DNA of 64,000 nucleotides, taken from NCBI GenBank assembly GCA_035606665.1, contig DATNEY010000033.1:62001-126000 (forward strand). The letters run 5' to 3'. The translations under genes were made by a program, and so were the position numbers. The DNA comes from DASUGC01 sp035606665 (GTDB lineage: Bacteria; Acidobacteriota; Vicinamibacteria; Vicinamibacterales; SCN-69-37). Positions 25,364 through 33,304 of this stretch are shown here, one piece after another. Each line of letters opens with the position of its first letter. The first letter of the stretch is position 1. The notes under the pieces were generated by a model. The model worked only from the letters and a program-made list of their open reading frames with translations, was not told the origin of the DNA and ran no database searches.

Positions 25364-26389
25364 CTACCCAAGTCTCTCAGGTTCCCACCGCAGTCCAGTT
25401 GTGAGGATTCTCTGAAGCAAAGTTGGGTAGTCGAGTCCCGCCGCTGCGGCGGAGGCTGCAAAATCTTCCGTACGCGCAATCTGAGGGTTTGGATTCGCTT
25501 CGATGACGTGAGCGCGGCCGTTCGTGTCGAGCCGCAGATCGATCCGCGCGTACCCGCTCTGCTCCAGAACCTTGTACGCGCGGCGGGCCACGTAGCGGAC
25601 TTCTTCGATCGCCTCCGGCGTCAGTGTTTTCGCCTCGCCGGTCGCAATACCGACCTTGGCCTGATACTTCACGTTCCATTTCACGCGCTCGGTTGCGATG
25701 CGGTGCTGGCCCTCCGGCATGTGCGCGAACGTCATTTCCCAGACCGGAAAGACCTGCAGCCGCTGGTTGCCGAGCACGCCGACGTACAGCTCCTGTCCGT
25801 CGATGAATCGCTCGACGATGGCGTCGGTGCGGATGGAGTCGTGGATGAACTGCACGCGCTCGCGCAGCTTCGTTTCGTCGGCGACGACCGAGGCCTGCGA
25901 GATGCCGATCGACGACTCCTGCGTCAGCGGTTTCACGATGACCGGGTAGGTGAGACGCTTGGGCAGCTTCGGCTTGCGGCCGCGGACGACGACCGTGAAC
26001 TCTGGCACGGGCACCCGGTGGTAATGGAGCAGCTTCTTCGAGAGCGCTTTGTCGCGCGCGAGGAACATCCCTCGCGGATTGCAGCCCGAATACGAGAGCC
26101 GGAGCAGCTCGAGGTATGACACGACGTTCTGGTCGAACGTGCCGACTTCGTGAAACGCCTCGAGAAGGTTGAAGGCGATGTGCGGCTTGAACTCGTCGTT
26201 CGCCTGGCGGATGGCGCCGAGGTCGTCCTTCACTCCGAGCACGCGGACGTCGTGCCCCAGCTTGTCGCGCACGGTCGAGAGGACGTCGTACTCCGTCCGC
26301 CAGGGCGCCGTCTCCGTGTCGATACCGCTGACATCGTCCGGCGGCACGAGGTAGTCGTGCATCAGCACTAATACGCGGAGCTTCTTCAC
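25364..26389 (-). CDS. ATP-grasp ligase, D-Ala-D-Ala ligase-like
   Basis: 341 residues from GTG 26389; the open frame upstream is only translated repeat. ATP-grasp features are visible: VIVKPLTQESSIGISQ (nucleotide-binding lysine and loop), AIVERFIDGQELYVGV, and the magnesium-binding end IDLRLDTNGRAHVIEANPNP. These enzymes join a carboxylate to an amine through an acyl phosphate. The N-terminus (VLVLMHDYLVPP) differs from housekeeping Ddl, so the substrate may be another amino acid or peptide. Last gene of a minus-strand run after the phosphopantetheinyl transferase and the phosphoesterase. Confidence 0.88.
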   Translation of the reverse strand: MKKLRVLVLMHDYLVPPDDVSGIDTETAPWRTEYDVLSTVRDKLGHDVRVLGVKDDLGAIRQANDEFKPHIAFNLLEAFHEVGTFDQNVVSYLELLRLSYSGCNPRGMFLARDKALSKKLLHYHRVPVPEFTVVVRGRKPKLPKRLTYPVIVKPLTQESSIGISQASVVADETKLRERVQFIHDSIRTDAIVERFIDGQELYVGVLGNQRLQVFPVWEMTFAHMPEGQHRIATERVKWNVKYQAKVGIATGEAKTLTPEAIEEVRYVARRAYKVLEQSGYARIDLRLDTNGRAHVIEANPNPQIARTEDFAASAAAAGLDYPTLLQRILTTGLRWEPERLG

Positions 26390-26401
26390 TGGGGCGCATG
26401 A

Positions 26402-26479
26402 TACCAACCAACAACCTACAACCAACAACCAACAGCCAGGCATTCGACCTGCAGGTTGCAGGTTGTGGGTTGCAGGTTG
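26402..26479. repeat. CAACCAACAACCT / AGGTTGCAGGTTG repeat
   Basis: A low-complexity inverted structure: several CAACCTACAACC and CAACCAACAGCC words, then GACCTGCAGGTTGCAGGTTGTGGGTTGCAGG. It fills the gap between the phosphoesterase and the ligase genes. Another repeat class in a window rich in them. Confidence 0.8.
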
Positions 26480-27355
26480 TCATCGGAACGGATCGCGAGG
26501 CGGTACGAACTTCTGTGCGTCCGCCGAGCCGGCCGGGAGTATTTGCCGCAGGTACCAATCGAAGCCGCGCTCCTGCTGCCAGTCGCGCGGATATCCGAGC
26601 GAGACTTCCTCGTAGCGCACGCCGTGGCGCCACATCGTGGTCCGGAAATGCAGATGGCCGGTGACGACCGCGAGCGCGCGGTAGCGCAGAGCCCAGTCCT
26701 CGGTGCGCGTCGTGCCGGACCAGATCGAAAAGCGTGGGACCCGCGGTGGGCGCGCGAGATCGTAGCGAAGCGGCCAGTGATTGATGAGGACGGTGCGCGC
26801 ATCGGCCGGCAGCGCGTCGAGGCGCGCGGCGGTGACCTCGCATCGTGCGTGGCACCAGGCGGCGATCGTCGGGTCTGGCTCGGGACTGAGCATCTGCTCG
26901 TCGCCCGAGCCGACTCCGCTTTCACGGGCCCACGGAATGGCCTGCGCCTCGCCGATCTCCGGCGGACGGAACGAGTAGTCGAAGAGCAGGAACATCGGCA
27001 CGATGAACGGTCCACCGGCGCCGGGGAACTGGACGAACGGATCTTCGGGTGTGATGACGCCCGCGGCGCGGCAGATCGCGACGAGCTCGCCGTATCGCGC
27101 GTGCCCGCGGGTGCGATCCGTGGCACCGGGCGGGCACCAGAGATCGTGGTTGCCGGGTGTCCACAGAACCCTCGCGAACCGTGGCAGGAAGAGATCGAGC
27201 GCCCATCGGAGGTGGTCGGGCTTCTCGCCGACGTCGCCGGCGATGATGAGCCAGTCGTCTGGATGGAAGCCTGCGCCCGCCAGCGCTTCCCGGTTCGCGC
27301 GATGGCTGACGTGGATGTCGCTGGTCGCGAGGAGCCGCGGGGCAGCCTGCGGCAT
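26480..27355 (-). CDS. Calcineurin-like metallophosphoesterase
   Basis: 291 residues with the full set of metallophosphoesterase motifs in order: SDIHV (near residue 12), IAGDVGE, TPGNHDLW, INHWP and GHLHF. These bind two metal ions for phosphate ester hydrolysis in the cytoplasm. The substrate is unknown. Its ATG overlaps the stop of the phosphopantetheinyl transferase gene (TGATG), so the two are translationally coupled. Confidence 0.9.
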   Translation of the reverse strand: MPQAAPRLLATSDIHVSHRANREALAGAGFHPDDWLIIAGDVGEKPDHLRWALDLFLPRFARVLWTPGNHDLWCPPGATDRTRGHARYGELVAICRAAGVITPEDPFVQFPGAGGPFIVPMFLLFDYSFRPPEIGEAQAIPWARESGVGSGDEQMLSPEPDPTIAAWCHARCEVTAARLDALPADARTVLINHWPLRYDLARPPRVPRFSIWSGTTRTEDWALRYRALAVVTGHLHFRTTMWRHGVRYEEVSLGYPRDWQQERGFDWYLRQILPAGSADAQKFVPPRDPFR

Positions 27356-28083
27356 CAGTAGGCGTGCAGGGCGAACGGCGGCGTCACGCCGTCCGCGGTC
27401 TCGACCGCGACTGCGGCGAGGTGGTGCGGGTCGACACGGATCAGGTGAAACATCCAGCGGTCGTCGGAGCCCGTGAGGGAATCGAGAAAGCGGACGCGCG
27501 CATCCGCGGGCGTCGGCCCGAGTGAGAAGGAAATGTCGGACAGGGGCACGGCGATGCCGAGGCCGCGCGCTTTCAGGTACGCCTCTTTGAGCGTCCAGTA
27601 CGTCAGGAACCGGTCGCGCCAGGCGCCGGCCTGGGCGCTGACGTCCTCGGCTTCGTCGGGCGAGCAGTAACGCGCGACGATCGACGGATCCGGGGCGCGG
27701 CGGGTCAGGTCCTCGATGTCCACGCCGATGGCGCGCCCGCGGCCGAGCACGCAGACGACCACGCCGGCCGAGTGCGAGAGGTTGAAGTGGAGATCGCCGG
27801 GAGGCGACGCGATTTCGGGCCGTCCGTGCGGACCCTCACGCCAGGACCACGCGTCTTCGGCCACGCCGAGCGCGTCGCCGACGAGCGTGCGCGCCATCTC
27901 GCGGCCCAGCGCGAACATGAAGCGATCGCGATCGTGGCGGAAGCGCGCGTACCGATCGCGCTCGGTATCGGACATCCACGCGAGCGCGCGCTCGACGCGC
28001 CGCGCGTCGGCGGCGAACGCATCGGTGCGGCCGACGTACGCGCCGATCTCTCCGCGCGCGACTCGTGACGCCGGTCGAGACAT
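27355..28083 (-). CDS. 4'-phosphopantetheinyl transferase, Sfp type
   Basis: 242 residues from ATG 28083. Sfp-type motifs are clear: FNLSHS, IGVDIED (magnesium-binding) and YWTLKEAYLKARG. It transfers phosphopantetheine from coenzyme A to carrier proteins of fatty-acid, polyketide or nonribosomal-peptide synthases. Two-domain Sfp types usually serve secondary metabolism, whereas AcpS serves the fatty-acid synthase. It is divergent, by 42 bp, from an acyl carrier protein malonyltransferase, which supports a polyketide role. Confidence 0.92.
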   Translation of the reverse strand: MSRPASRVARGEIGAYVGRTDAFAADARRVERALAWMSDTERDRYARFRHDRDRFMFALGREMARTLVGDALGVAEDAWSWREGPHGRPEIASPPGDLHFNLSHSAGVVVCVLGRGRAIGVDIEDLTRRAPDPSIVARYCSPDEAEDVSAQAGAWRDRFLTYWTLKEAYLKARGLGIAVPLSDISFSLGPTPADARVRFLDSLTGSDDRWMFHLIRVDPHHLAAVAVETADGVTPPFALHAY

Positions 28084-28125
28084 TGCGATAGTATGTCGCG
28101 GCTCACCGTACGGCATCCAATCATC

Positions 28126-28989
28126 ATGTCAACAGCGTGTCTCTTTCCTGGTCAGGGATCTCAATCGAAGGGCATGGGCGGCCCGTTGTTCGATCGCTTC
28201 GCGGACTGGACCGCGCAGGCGGACGGCATCCTCGGCTATTCCATCCGCGAGTTGTGCGTGGACGATGCGCGTGGTGAACTGGGGCTCACGCAGTTCACGC
28301 AGCCCGCGCTCTTCATCGTGAATGCGATGACGTACCGCGCTAGGCTCGAGGATGGCGGCACCGCGCCGGCATTCGTCGCCGGGCACAGCCTGGGCGAGTA
28401 CAACGCGCTCCTGGCCGCCGGCGCATTCGACTTCGCGACGGGCCTCGCGCTCGTCAAGCGGCGCGGTGCCCTGATGGGACAGGTGACGGGCGGCGGCATG
28501 GCCGCCATCATCGGCATGGCGCCGTCGCGGATTCAGGACATCCTGCAGGGCAGCGACGAAGGCCGCCGTCTCGACGTGGCCAACTTCAATTCGTTCGAGC
28601 AGACGGTGATCGCAGGGCCTACGGCCGACATCGCCGCCGTGGAGCCGCATTTCAAGGCGGCGGGCGTCAAGCTGTTCGTCCCGCTGAAAGTGAGCGCGCC
28701 CTTCCACTCGCGCTACATGCGTGAGCCCATGGCGGAGTTTGCGTCGTTCCTCGGCGGATACACCTTCGTGCCGCCGGCCATCCCCGTCGTCGCCAACGCC
28801 ACGGCCGGACCGTACGCGCCGGACAACGTCCGCGACACGCTCGCCAGCCAGATCGGCAGCGCCGTCCGGTGGCTCGACTCGATGCTGTTCCTGCTCGATC
28901 AGGGCGTGACGGAGTTCGTGGAAGTCGGACCCGGCAATGTGCTCGGGAAGCTGATTGCGCAGATCCGGAAGCGAACGAGCCGGGCCTGA
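28126..28989 (+). CDS. ACP S-malonyltransferase, trans-AT polyketide type
   Basis: 287 residues from ATG 28126. Motifs: FPGQGSQ (oxyanion), GHSLGE with nucleophile Ser88, the malonate-binding Arg in KRRGALM, and PFHSRYM with His194. It loads malonyl from CoA onto carrier proteins. The start CLFPGQGSQSKGMG with ILGYSIRELC and LGLTQFTQPAL resembles the discrete acyltransferases of trans-AT polyketide synthases more than housekeeping FabD, in my reading. No synthase is in the window. The stop codon lies in a palindromic repeat. Confidence 0.9.
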   Translation: MSTACLFPGQGSQSKGMGGPLFDRFADWTAQADGILGYSIRELCVDDARGELGLTQFTQPALFIVNAMTYRARLEDGGTAPAFVAGHSLGEYNALLAAGAFDFATGLALVKRRGALMGQVTGGGMAAIIGMAPSRIQDILQGSDEGRRLDVANFNSFEQTVIAGPTADIAAVEPHFKAAGVKLFVPLKVSAPFHSRYMREPMAEFASFLGGYTFVPPAIPVVANATAGPYAPDNVRDTLASQIGSAVRWLDSMLFLLDQGVTEFVEVGPGNVLGKLIAQIRKRTSRA

Positions 28990-29002
28990 AGGCCCGGCCT
29001 AC
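28981..29002. repeat. REP-like palindrome, family 'GGGCC-TGAA-GGCCC-GGCCTAC'
   Basis: GGGCCTGAAGGCCCGGCCTAC-type hairpin between convergent genes. The stop TGA (28987-28989) of the malonyltransferase and the stop of the DUF4097 gene (CTA at 28999-29001) both fall in it. The same family recurs at 50149, 54907, 59433, 60214 and 62993. Confidence 0.88.
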
Positions 29003-29799
29003 TTACCCACAATCCTGACTTCGCCGTTCGTCGTCTCGAGCCGGATCTCCGGTCCGCCGCCGCCGATCGTCGCGTCGAGCCGGCGCTGAGAAGAGTCCGT
29101 GCTCTTGACCTCCAGATTCTCGGTGTGGACGATGCCGTTGATGACGCGGGCGGCGATGTTTGCTTTGGCGTTTGCGGGGACAGTCACGATGATCTGACCG
29201 TTCGTCGTCTTGCACCGGACGCCGCCGTCGCCGACTGACGCGAGCTCGATCTGCACGCGCCCGTTCGTCGCGCTGACGTCCGCGCCCTTCTCGATGCCCG
29301 TGAGCTCGATGTCGCCGTTCGTTGTCTCAATCTTCACGAAGCCCGCCACCGAGATGACCCGGATCTCGCCGTTCGTGTTCTTGATCGTCAGTTGTCCGTT
29401 GCGCGGCATCTTCACGTCATAGTCGACGCGTTTCGAGACGCGGAAGCTGAAGCCGGCGGCTGAGTTGCTGTCGATCTCCACCCGATCGGCCGAGGCGTTC
29501 TCGGAAATCTTCACGTCCGCCAGCGCGGCCTTGGCGGCCTCGTCGCTCGGGCCCTTGGCAACGCGCGTGGCGTTGATCGCGACCTCATCGCCGTCCGTCG
29601 CCTCCACGCGAATCCGTCCGTTGGGTTCGCGCAGTTCGACCGTTGCGCCCGGCTTCACCTTGTACGTCCGCGTCCAGGCCTCCTTGGCCTCGACGCCGGT
29701 CGAGAACTCGATGCCGCAAGCTGAAACCGCGGCTCCAATAGCAAGGATGGCAAGCGCGGCGGCCGTGTGGCGGGCTCGGGAAGATGACAGGATGCGCAT
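28999..29799 (-). CDS. DUF4097-type beta-rich lipoprotein
   Basis: 266 residues; the lipobox VSAC gives an anchored exported protein. The rest is a repetitive beta-helix-like series built on short units such as NTNGEIRV, TTNGDIEL, ATNGRVQI, TTNGQIIV and TTNGEVRI, the pattern of DUF4097 (putative adhesin) proteins. Function unknown; probably a periplasmic or surface scaffold. Promoter region is divergent from the cytochrome gene. Confidence 0.87.
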   Translation of the reverse strand: MRILSSSRARHTAAALAILAIGAAVSACGIEFSTGVEAKEAWTRTYKVKPGATVELREPNGRIRVEATDGDEVAINATRVAKGPSDEAAKAALADVKISENASADRVEIDSNSAAGFSFRVSKRVDYDVKMPRNGQLTIKNTNGEIRVISVAGFVKIETTNGDIELTGIEKGADVSATNGRVQIELASVGDGGVRCKTTNGQIIVTVPANAKANIAARVINGIVHTENLEVKSTDSSQRRLDATIGGGGPEIRLETTNGEVRIVGK

Positions 29800-29876
29800 G
29801 CGGGAATGATACGGCGCGGACTGTCGTCCGGTTCAGCATGGTAGGATGCGCGCCTCAAATCTCTCCGGAGGAATCA

Positions 29877-30905
29877 ATGGCGATTCGGGCGAAGACGGTA
29901 GTTCTCGGTATTCTCGTGCTCCTGGTGCTGCTTGTGCTGGGCGCAATCACGGCCGTGGGCTGGCAGATCGTGCTGGGCCCGGACGCGCGGCCGGTCACGT
30001 CCGAGAAGTTCGAGGCAACCGAAGCGCGGCTCGAGCGGGGCAAGTACCTGGTCGAGGGACCGGCGGCGTGCTTCCACTGCCACTCGGAACACGACTTCAC
30101 GAATCCCGACTATCCCATCATCGAGACGAAGAAGGGCGCTGGCTGGGTGATGCCCATCGCCGAGCTCAACAACATCGCGTCGCGGAATATCACGCCGGAT
30201 GGAGAGACCGGCATTGGGTCCTGGAGCGATGACGAAGTCGCGCGCGCGATTCGTGAGGGTGTCCGCAAGGACGGCTCGGCGCTGTTCCCGGTAATGCCGT
30301 ACCTAGCCTTCAGGAACATGGATGACGAGGACGTCAAGTCCATCGTGGTCTATCTGCGTACGATTCCCGCGGTGAAGAACACCGTGCCGACGCGGAGTCT
30401 GCCGGGCCCGCTCGAGTACATCGTCAAGACGATGCCGAAGCCGTTGACGACGCCGCAGCCGTCGCATCCGTCATCAACGCCGGCTGACCGCGGCAAGTAC
30501 CTCGTAACGCTCGCGGAGTGCCACAACTGTCACACCCCGGCGGTCCAGGGGCAGCTGCTTCCAGGGATGGACTTCGGCGGCGGCGGCCAATTCCACGATC
30601 CGGGGCAGGGCGGGAAAGCGGTGTTCTCGATGAACATCACGCCCGACGCGTCGGGGATTGCTCACTACGACGAGTCGCTGTTCATGCAGACGATCAAGAC
30701 CGGACAGGTCGGCGGCCGCGTGTTGAATCACATCATGCCGTTCCTGTACTTCCGGAACATGACGGACGGCGACCTCAGCGACATCTTCGCGTACCTCAAG
30801 TCGCTCACGCCCGTGAAGCACCGCATCAGCAACACCGATCCGCCGACGCAGTGCGCGCTCTGCAACCAGTCGCACGGACTGGGCGAACTCAACGTGAAGA
30901 AATAG
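29877..30905 (+). CDS. Membrane-anchored dihaem cytochrome c
   Basis: 342 residues from ATG 29877 (GGAGG five bases upstream). An uncleaved-looking N-terminal helix (VVLGILVLLVLLVLGAI) anchors it. Two CxxCH haem sites, CFHCH and CHNCH, each begin a class I cytochrome c domain after GKYLV; distal Met candidates are in each. Near the C-terminus CALCNQSH has the two Cys but the His is displaced. A periplasmic electron carrier, possibly linked to a dehydrogenase elsewhere. Confidence 0.9.
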   Translation: MAIRAKTVVLGILVLLVLLVLGAITAVGWQIVLGPDARPVTSEKFEATEARLERGKYLVEGPAACFHCHSEHDFTNPDYPIIETKKGAGWVMPIAELNNIASRNITPDGETGIGSWSDDEVARAIREGVRKDGSALFPVMPYLAFRNMDDEDVKSIVVYLRTIPAVKNTVPTRSLPGPLEYIVKTMPKPLTTPQPSHPSSTPADRGKYLVTLAECHNCHTPAVQGQLLPGMDFGGGGQFHDPGQGGKAVFSMNITPDASGIAHYDESLFMQTIKTGQVGGRVLNHIMPFLYFRNMTDGDLSDIFAYLKSLTPVKHRISNTDPPTQCALCNQSHGLGELNVKK

Positions 30906-31020
30906 CAACGACGGGAACAATTGGGAACGACGCGAACAAATGGGAACCTAAAGGCGCTTGCCCGGTGCCAAAGGACAAGTGCCTTATCGTTCCCGTCGTT
31001 CCCGCTTGTTCGCGTCGTTT
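30906..31020. repeat. GGGAACGACGCGAAC repeat element, copy 1
   Basis: Inverted arms built of AACGACGGGAAC and GGGAACGACGCGAACAAATG on the left, and GTTCCCGTCGTTCCC and TGTTCGCGTCGTT on the right, flank a core AAGGCGCTTGCCC...GGACAAGTGCC. A homologous element lies at 33183-33304. It follows the cytochrome stop. Confidence 0.87.
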
Positions 31021-31220
31021 CACCGAGTCGAGCTGAGGTGCCGCATCATGCGTTCGCGATGCTTGACCGCGTCTTCACTCAGCGGCCGGAACGGCGTGAT
31101 CGTCGCCAGCGACGGCGTCGTTGCCGGCGCAGCGTTGAAGTCGAGCTTCTGCTGCTGGCGTTCGGCCTTGTAACGGAGCAGGTCGACGATGCGGTGTGAC
31201 GCGAGGGAGCCATTCGTCAT
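31020..31220 (-). CDS. Possible small protein of unknown function
   Basis: 66 codons from ATG 31220, beginning MTNGSLASHRIVDLLRYK; basic and helical, no motif recognised. Its C-terminus runs up to the adjacent repeat element. There is no strong ribosome site. It could be a genuine small cytoplasmic protein, since the 235-bp gap is otherwise empty, or a chance frame. Confidence 0.38.
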   Translation of the reverse strand: MTNGSLASHRIVDLLRYKAERQQQKLDFNAAPATTPSLATITPFRPLSEDAVKHRERMMRHLSSTR

Positions 31221-31255
31221 GGCCCCAATGTAGGCGGGGGCCGTGACAGGTCAGG

Positions 31256-32056
31256 TCAGGGGGTTTTACTGAGGAATTTCTGCAGATCCTGGTTCTCCGG
31301 GAACTGCACGTAGAGCCGTTTGGCTATCACCGTCGCCTCAGCCGTCCGCTTTTCGCGGACCAGCATTTCCCACAAGGCGAACTCTGCCTCGGCTTTCACG
31401 TACACGTCGGCGATCGGCTCGACGGCTGCTTCGGAGATCCCCTTCAGGGCCTTCTTACGATCGCCGCCGCCGAGCGTCCACTGAAGGCCCCACGGCACGC
31501 GCGTATCCACGATGTATTCGATCCAGGCGCGGGCCACGCGGGCGCGGATGTTCTTCGGGTTGATCTTGAGCACCGCGTCCATCGAGCGACGTGCGTTCCA
31601 GTACTCGCTCCAGCCCGTGCGCTTCCCCAGCGTCGAGAGTTGCATCCAGACGTAGTTCAGGTCGAGCTTGCCGAGGTAGAACGTCACCTCTTCACTCTGC
31701 GGCTTCGTCTTGAGGATCGACCTGGCGAGGAGCTTGCCGGCGTTGACGTCCTTGATGAAGGCATCGAGCAGGGGTTGGCAGTCTGCGCACGTCTTGAGGG
31801 CCTTCGCCTTGTTCGGAGCGTCGCCGAGCAGCCGCTTCACCTGAAAGTGCAGGGCCGACGTTCGGAGCTCGAAGGCCGCCAGGGCCTCGCCGCCTTGAAG
31901 GGTCAACGGTTCGGCGGCCTTTGCGGCGTCCGTGTAACGCGCGGAATAGAACAGGTGGCGTGCGGCCGCGAGCTCCGCGGACTCCCTGACTGGCGTTTGG
32001 ACGCCCGAAAGCACGTAACCCGCGACGGCAAGCAGACAGCAGATGACAGACCGCAC
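31256..32056 (-). CDS. Exported protein with TPR-like helices, function unknown
   Basis: 266 residues from a GTG start with a hydrophobic N-terminus (VICCLLAVAGYVLSGV). Repeated Ala-rich helical pairs (AARHLFYSARYTDAAKAAEP, YWNARRSMDAVLKINPKN, EMLVREKRTAEATVIAKRLY) suggest tetratricopeptide-like scaffolding. Two Cys in KTCADCQP may form a disulfide. No named family. Divergent from the CsgG-like gene, 85 bp between starts. Confidence 0.68.
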   Translation of the reverse strand: MRSVICCLLAVAGYVLSGVQTPVRESAELAAARHLFYSARYTDAAKAAEPLTLQGGEALAAFELRTSALHFQVKRLLGDAPNKAKALKTCADCQPLLDAFIKDVNAGKLLARSILKTKPQSEEVTFYLGKLDLNYVWMQLSTLGKRTGWSEYWNARRSMDAVLKINPKNIRARVARAWIEYIVDTRVPWGLQWTLGGGDRKKALKGISEAAVEPIADVYVKAEAEFALWEMLVREKRTAEATVIAKRLYVQFPENQDLQKFLSKTP

Positions 32057-32141
32057 TCAAACCATCTTTTCATACTCGGCGCGCCTCGGTTCGTGCCAGA
32101 ATCGTGAGCCGATTTCGAGTGTGACCCAGACGGAGGATTCG

Positions 32142-33182
32142 ATGGGAGTTCCAGTGATTCGCGGAATGGTATTAACGGTCGCCTGCGTGCTGGCGATGAG
32201 CGGCGTCGCGGCCGCGCAGGGCGGCATCACCAAGCCCAAGCCGGGCCAAGGCGGCAGCGTGGTCACGGGAGCCGCGGGCACCGACGGTGCGAAGGGCGCA
32301 CCCGAGGGTCTCGAGCGCTGCGACAAGCCGATGGGCGCGGTGGCGGTTGTCGAGCCGCAGAGTGAAGTCATCACGGCGTTGCTGCGCTACAAGCTGCAGT
32401 CGCCGGTCGGCCTCATCCGCATGATGATCCAGCAGTCCAACTGCTTCATCGTCGTCGAGCGCGGCGCCGGCATGCAGAACGCGATGCAGGAGCGCCAGCT
32501 CGCGCAGGGCGGCCAGACGCGCGCGGGCTCGAACATGGGCGGCGGCCAGATGGTGACGGCCGACTATGTGTTGACGCCGAGCGTCGTGTTCTCGGAAGGC
32601 AACGCGGGCGGAATCGGTGGCGGCCTCGCGAGCCGTCTCGGCGGCGGCATTGGCGCGATCGCCGGCGGCCTGAAGTTCAAGGAAGCGCAGACCAGCATGC
32701 TGCTGGCTGACACCCGCACGACCGTGCAGGTTGCGGCGGCGGAAGGCAGCACGAAGAAGGCCGACCTGCGACTTGGTGCGGGCCTGTTCGGCGGCGGTTT
32801 CGGCGCGGCGGGCGGCGGTTATGGCAACACGAACGAAGGCAAGATCATCGCCGCCGCGTTCATGGACAACTACAACAAGCTCGTGACGGCGGTTCGCAAC
32901 GATCCCAGCCTGCAGCGCGGTGTCGGCACGCTCAAGGAAGAAGCCGCCAAGGGCGCCACGACGAAGGCCGGCGTAGTGATGAACGAGGGCGACGTCCTGA
33001 CGCCCAAGATCGGCAACGTGCCGATGTACGCCGACGCGTCAGACAAGTCGAAGGTCCTCGGCACCTTCGCGCGCGGCGACGAAATGATCGTCACGGGCAC
33101 CGTCAAGGATGACTACGTCAACGTCACCAACGCGGCCGGCGTCAGCGGCTGGGTGAAGGCGATTCTCGTTAACAAGAGATAG
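32142..33182 (+). CDS. CsgG-like outer-membrane-associated protein with SH3-like tail
   Basis: 346 residues from ATG 32142 (GGAGG five bases upstream). A signal peptide ends near GVAAAQ. The middle resembles CsgG/curli assembly proteins: IRMMIQQSNCFIVVERGAG, VTADYVLTPSVVFSE, TMLL-like ADTRTTVQVA. It lacks an obvious lipobox. The C-terminal 60 residues (MYADASDKSKVLGTFARGDEMIV to GWVKAILV) resemble a bacterial SH3 domain. Probably periplasmic or outer-membrane; no curli genes lie nearby, so a curli role is doubtful. Confidence 0.75.
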   Translation: MGVPVIRGMVLTVACVLAMSGVAAAQGGITKPKPGQGGSVVTGAAGTDGAKGAPEGLERCDKPMGAVAVVEPQSEVITALLRYKLQSPVGLIRMMIQQSNCFIVVERGAGMQNAMQERQLAQGGQTRAGSNMGGGQMVTADYVLTPSVVFSEGNAGGIGGGLASRLGGGIGAIAGGLKFKEAQTSMLLADTRTTVQVAAAEGSTKKADLRLGAGLFGGGFGAAGGGYGNTNEGKIIAAAFMDNYNKLVTAVRNDPSLQRGVGTLKEEAAKGATTKAGVVMNEGDVLTPKIGNVPMYADASDKSKVLGTFARGDEMIVTGTVKDDYVNVTNAAGVSGWVKAILVNKR

Positions 33183-33304
33183 TAACGACGCGAACGACGC
33201 GAACGACGCGAACGACGGGAACAGAAAAGGCACTTGTCCCGGGGAACGGGCAAGTGGTTTTCGTTCCCGTTCGTTCCCGTCGTTCCCATTTGTTCGCGTC
33301 GTTA
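33183..33304. repeat. GGGAACGACGCGAAC repeat element, copy 2
   Basis: Tandem AACGACGCG words, core AAAGGCACTTGTCCC...GGGCAAGTGG, then GTTCCCGTTCGTTCCC and TTTGTTCGCGTCGTTA in inverted sense. Homologous to 30906-31020. Its right edge supplies the TAA stop (33302-33304 on the minus strand) of the ABC permease gene. Confidence 0.87.

Noticed and set aside
25364..28989. A complete polyketide gene cluster
   Set aside because: Only a phosphopantetheinyl transferase and a malonyltransferase are present. No ketosynthase or carrier protein module is seen, so only the pair is reported.
32142..33182. Curli (amyloid) secretion operon
   Set aside because: The protein has CsgG-like segments but no csgA/B/E/F-like neighbours and no clear lipobox.
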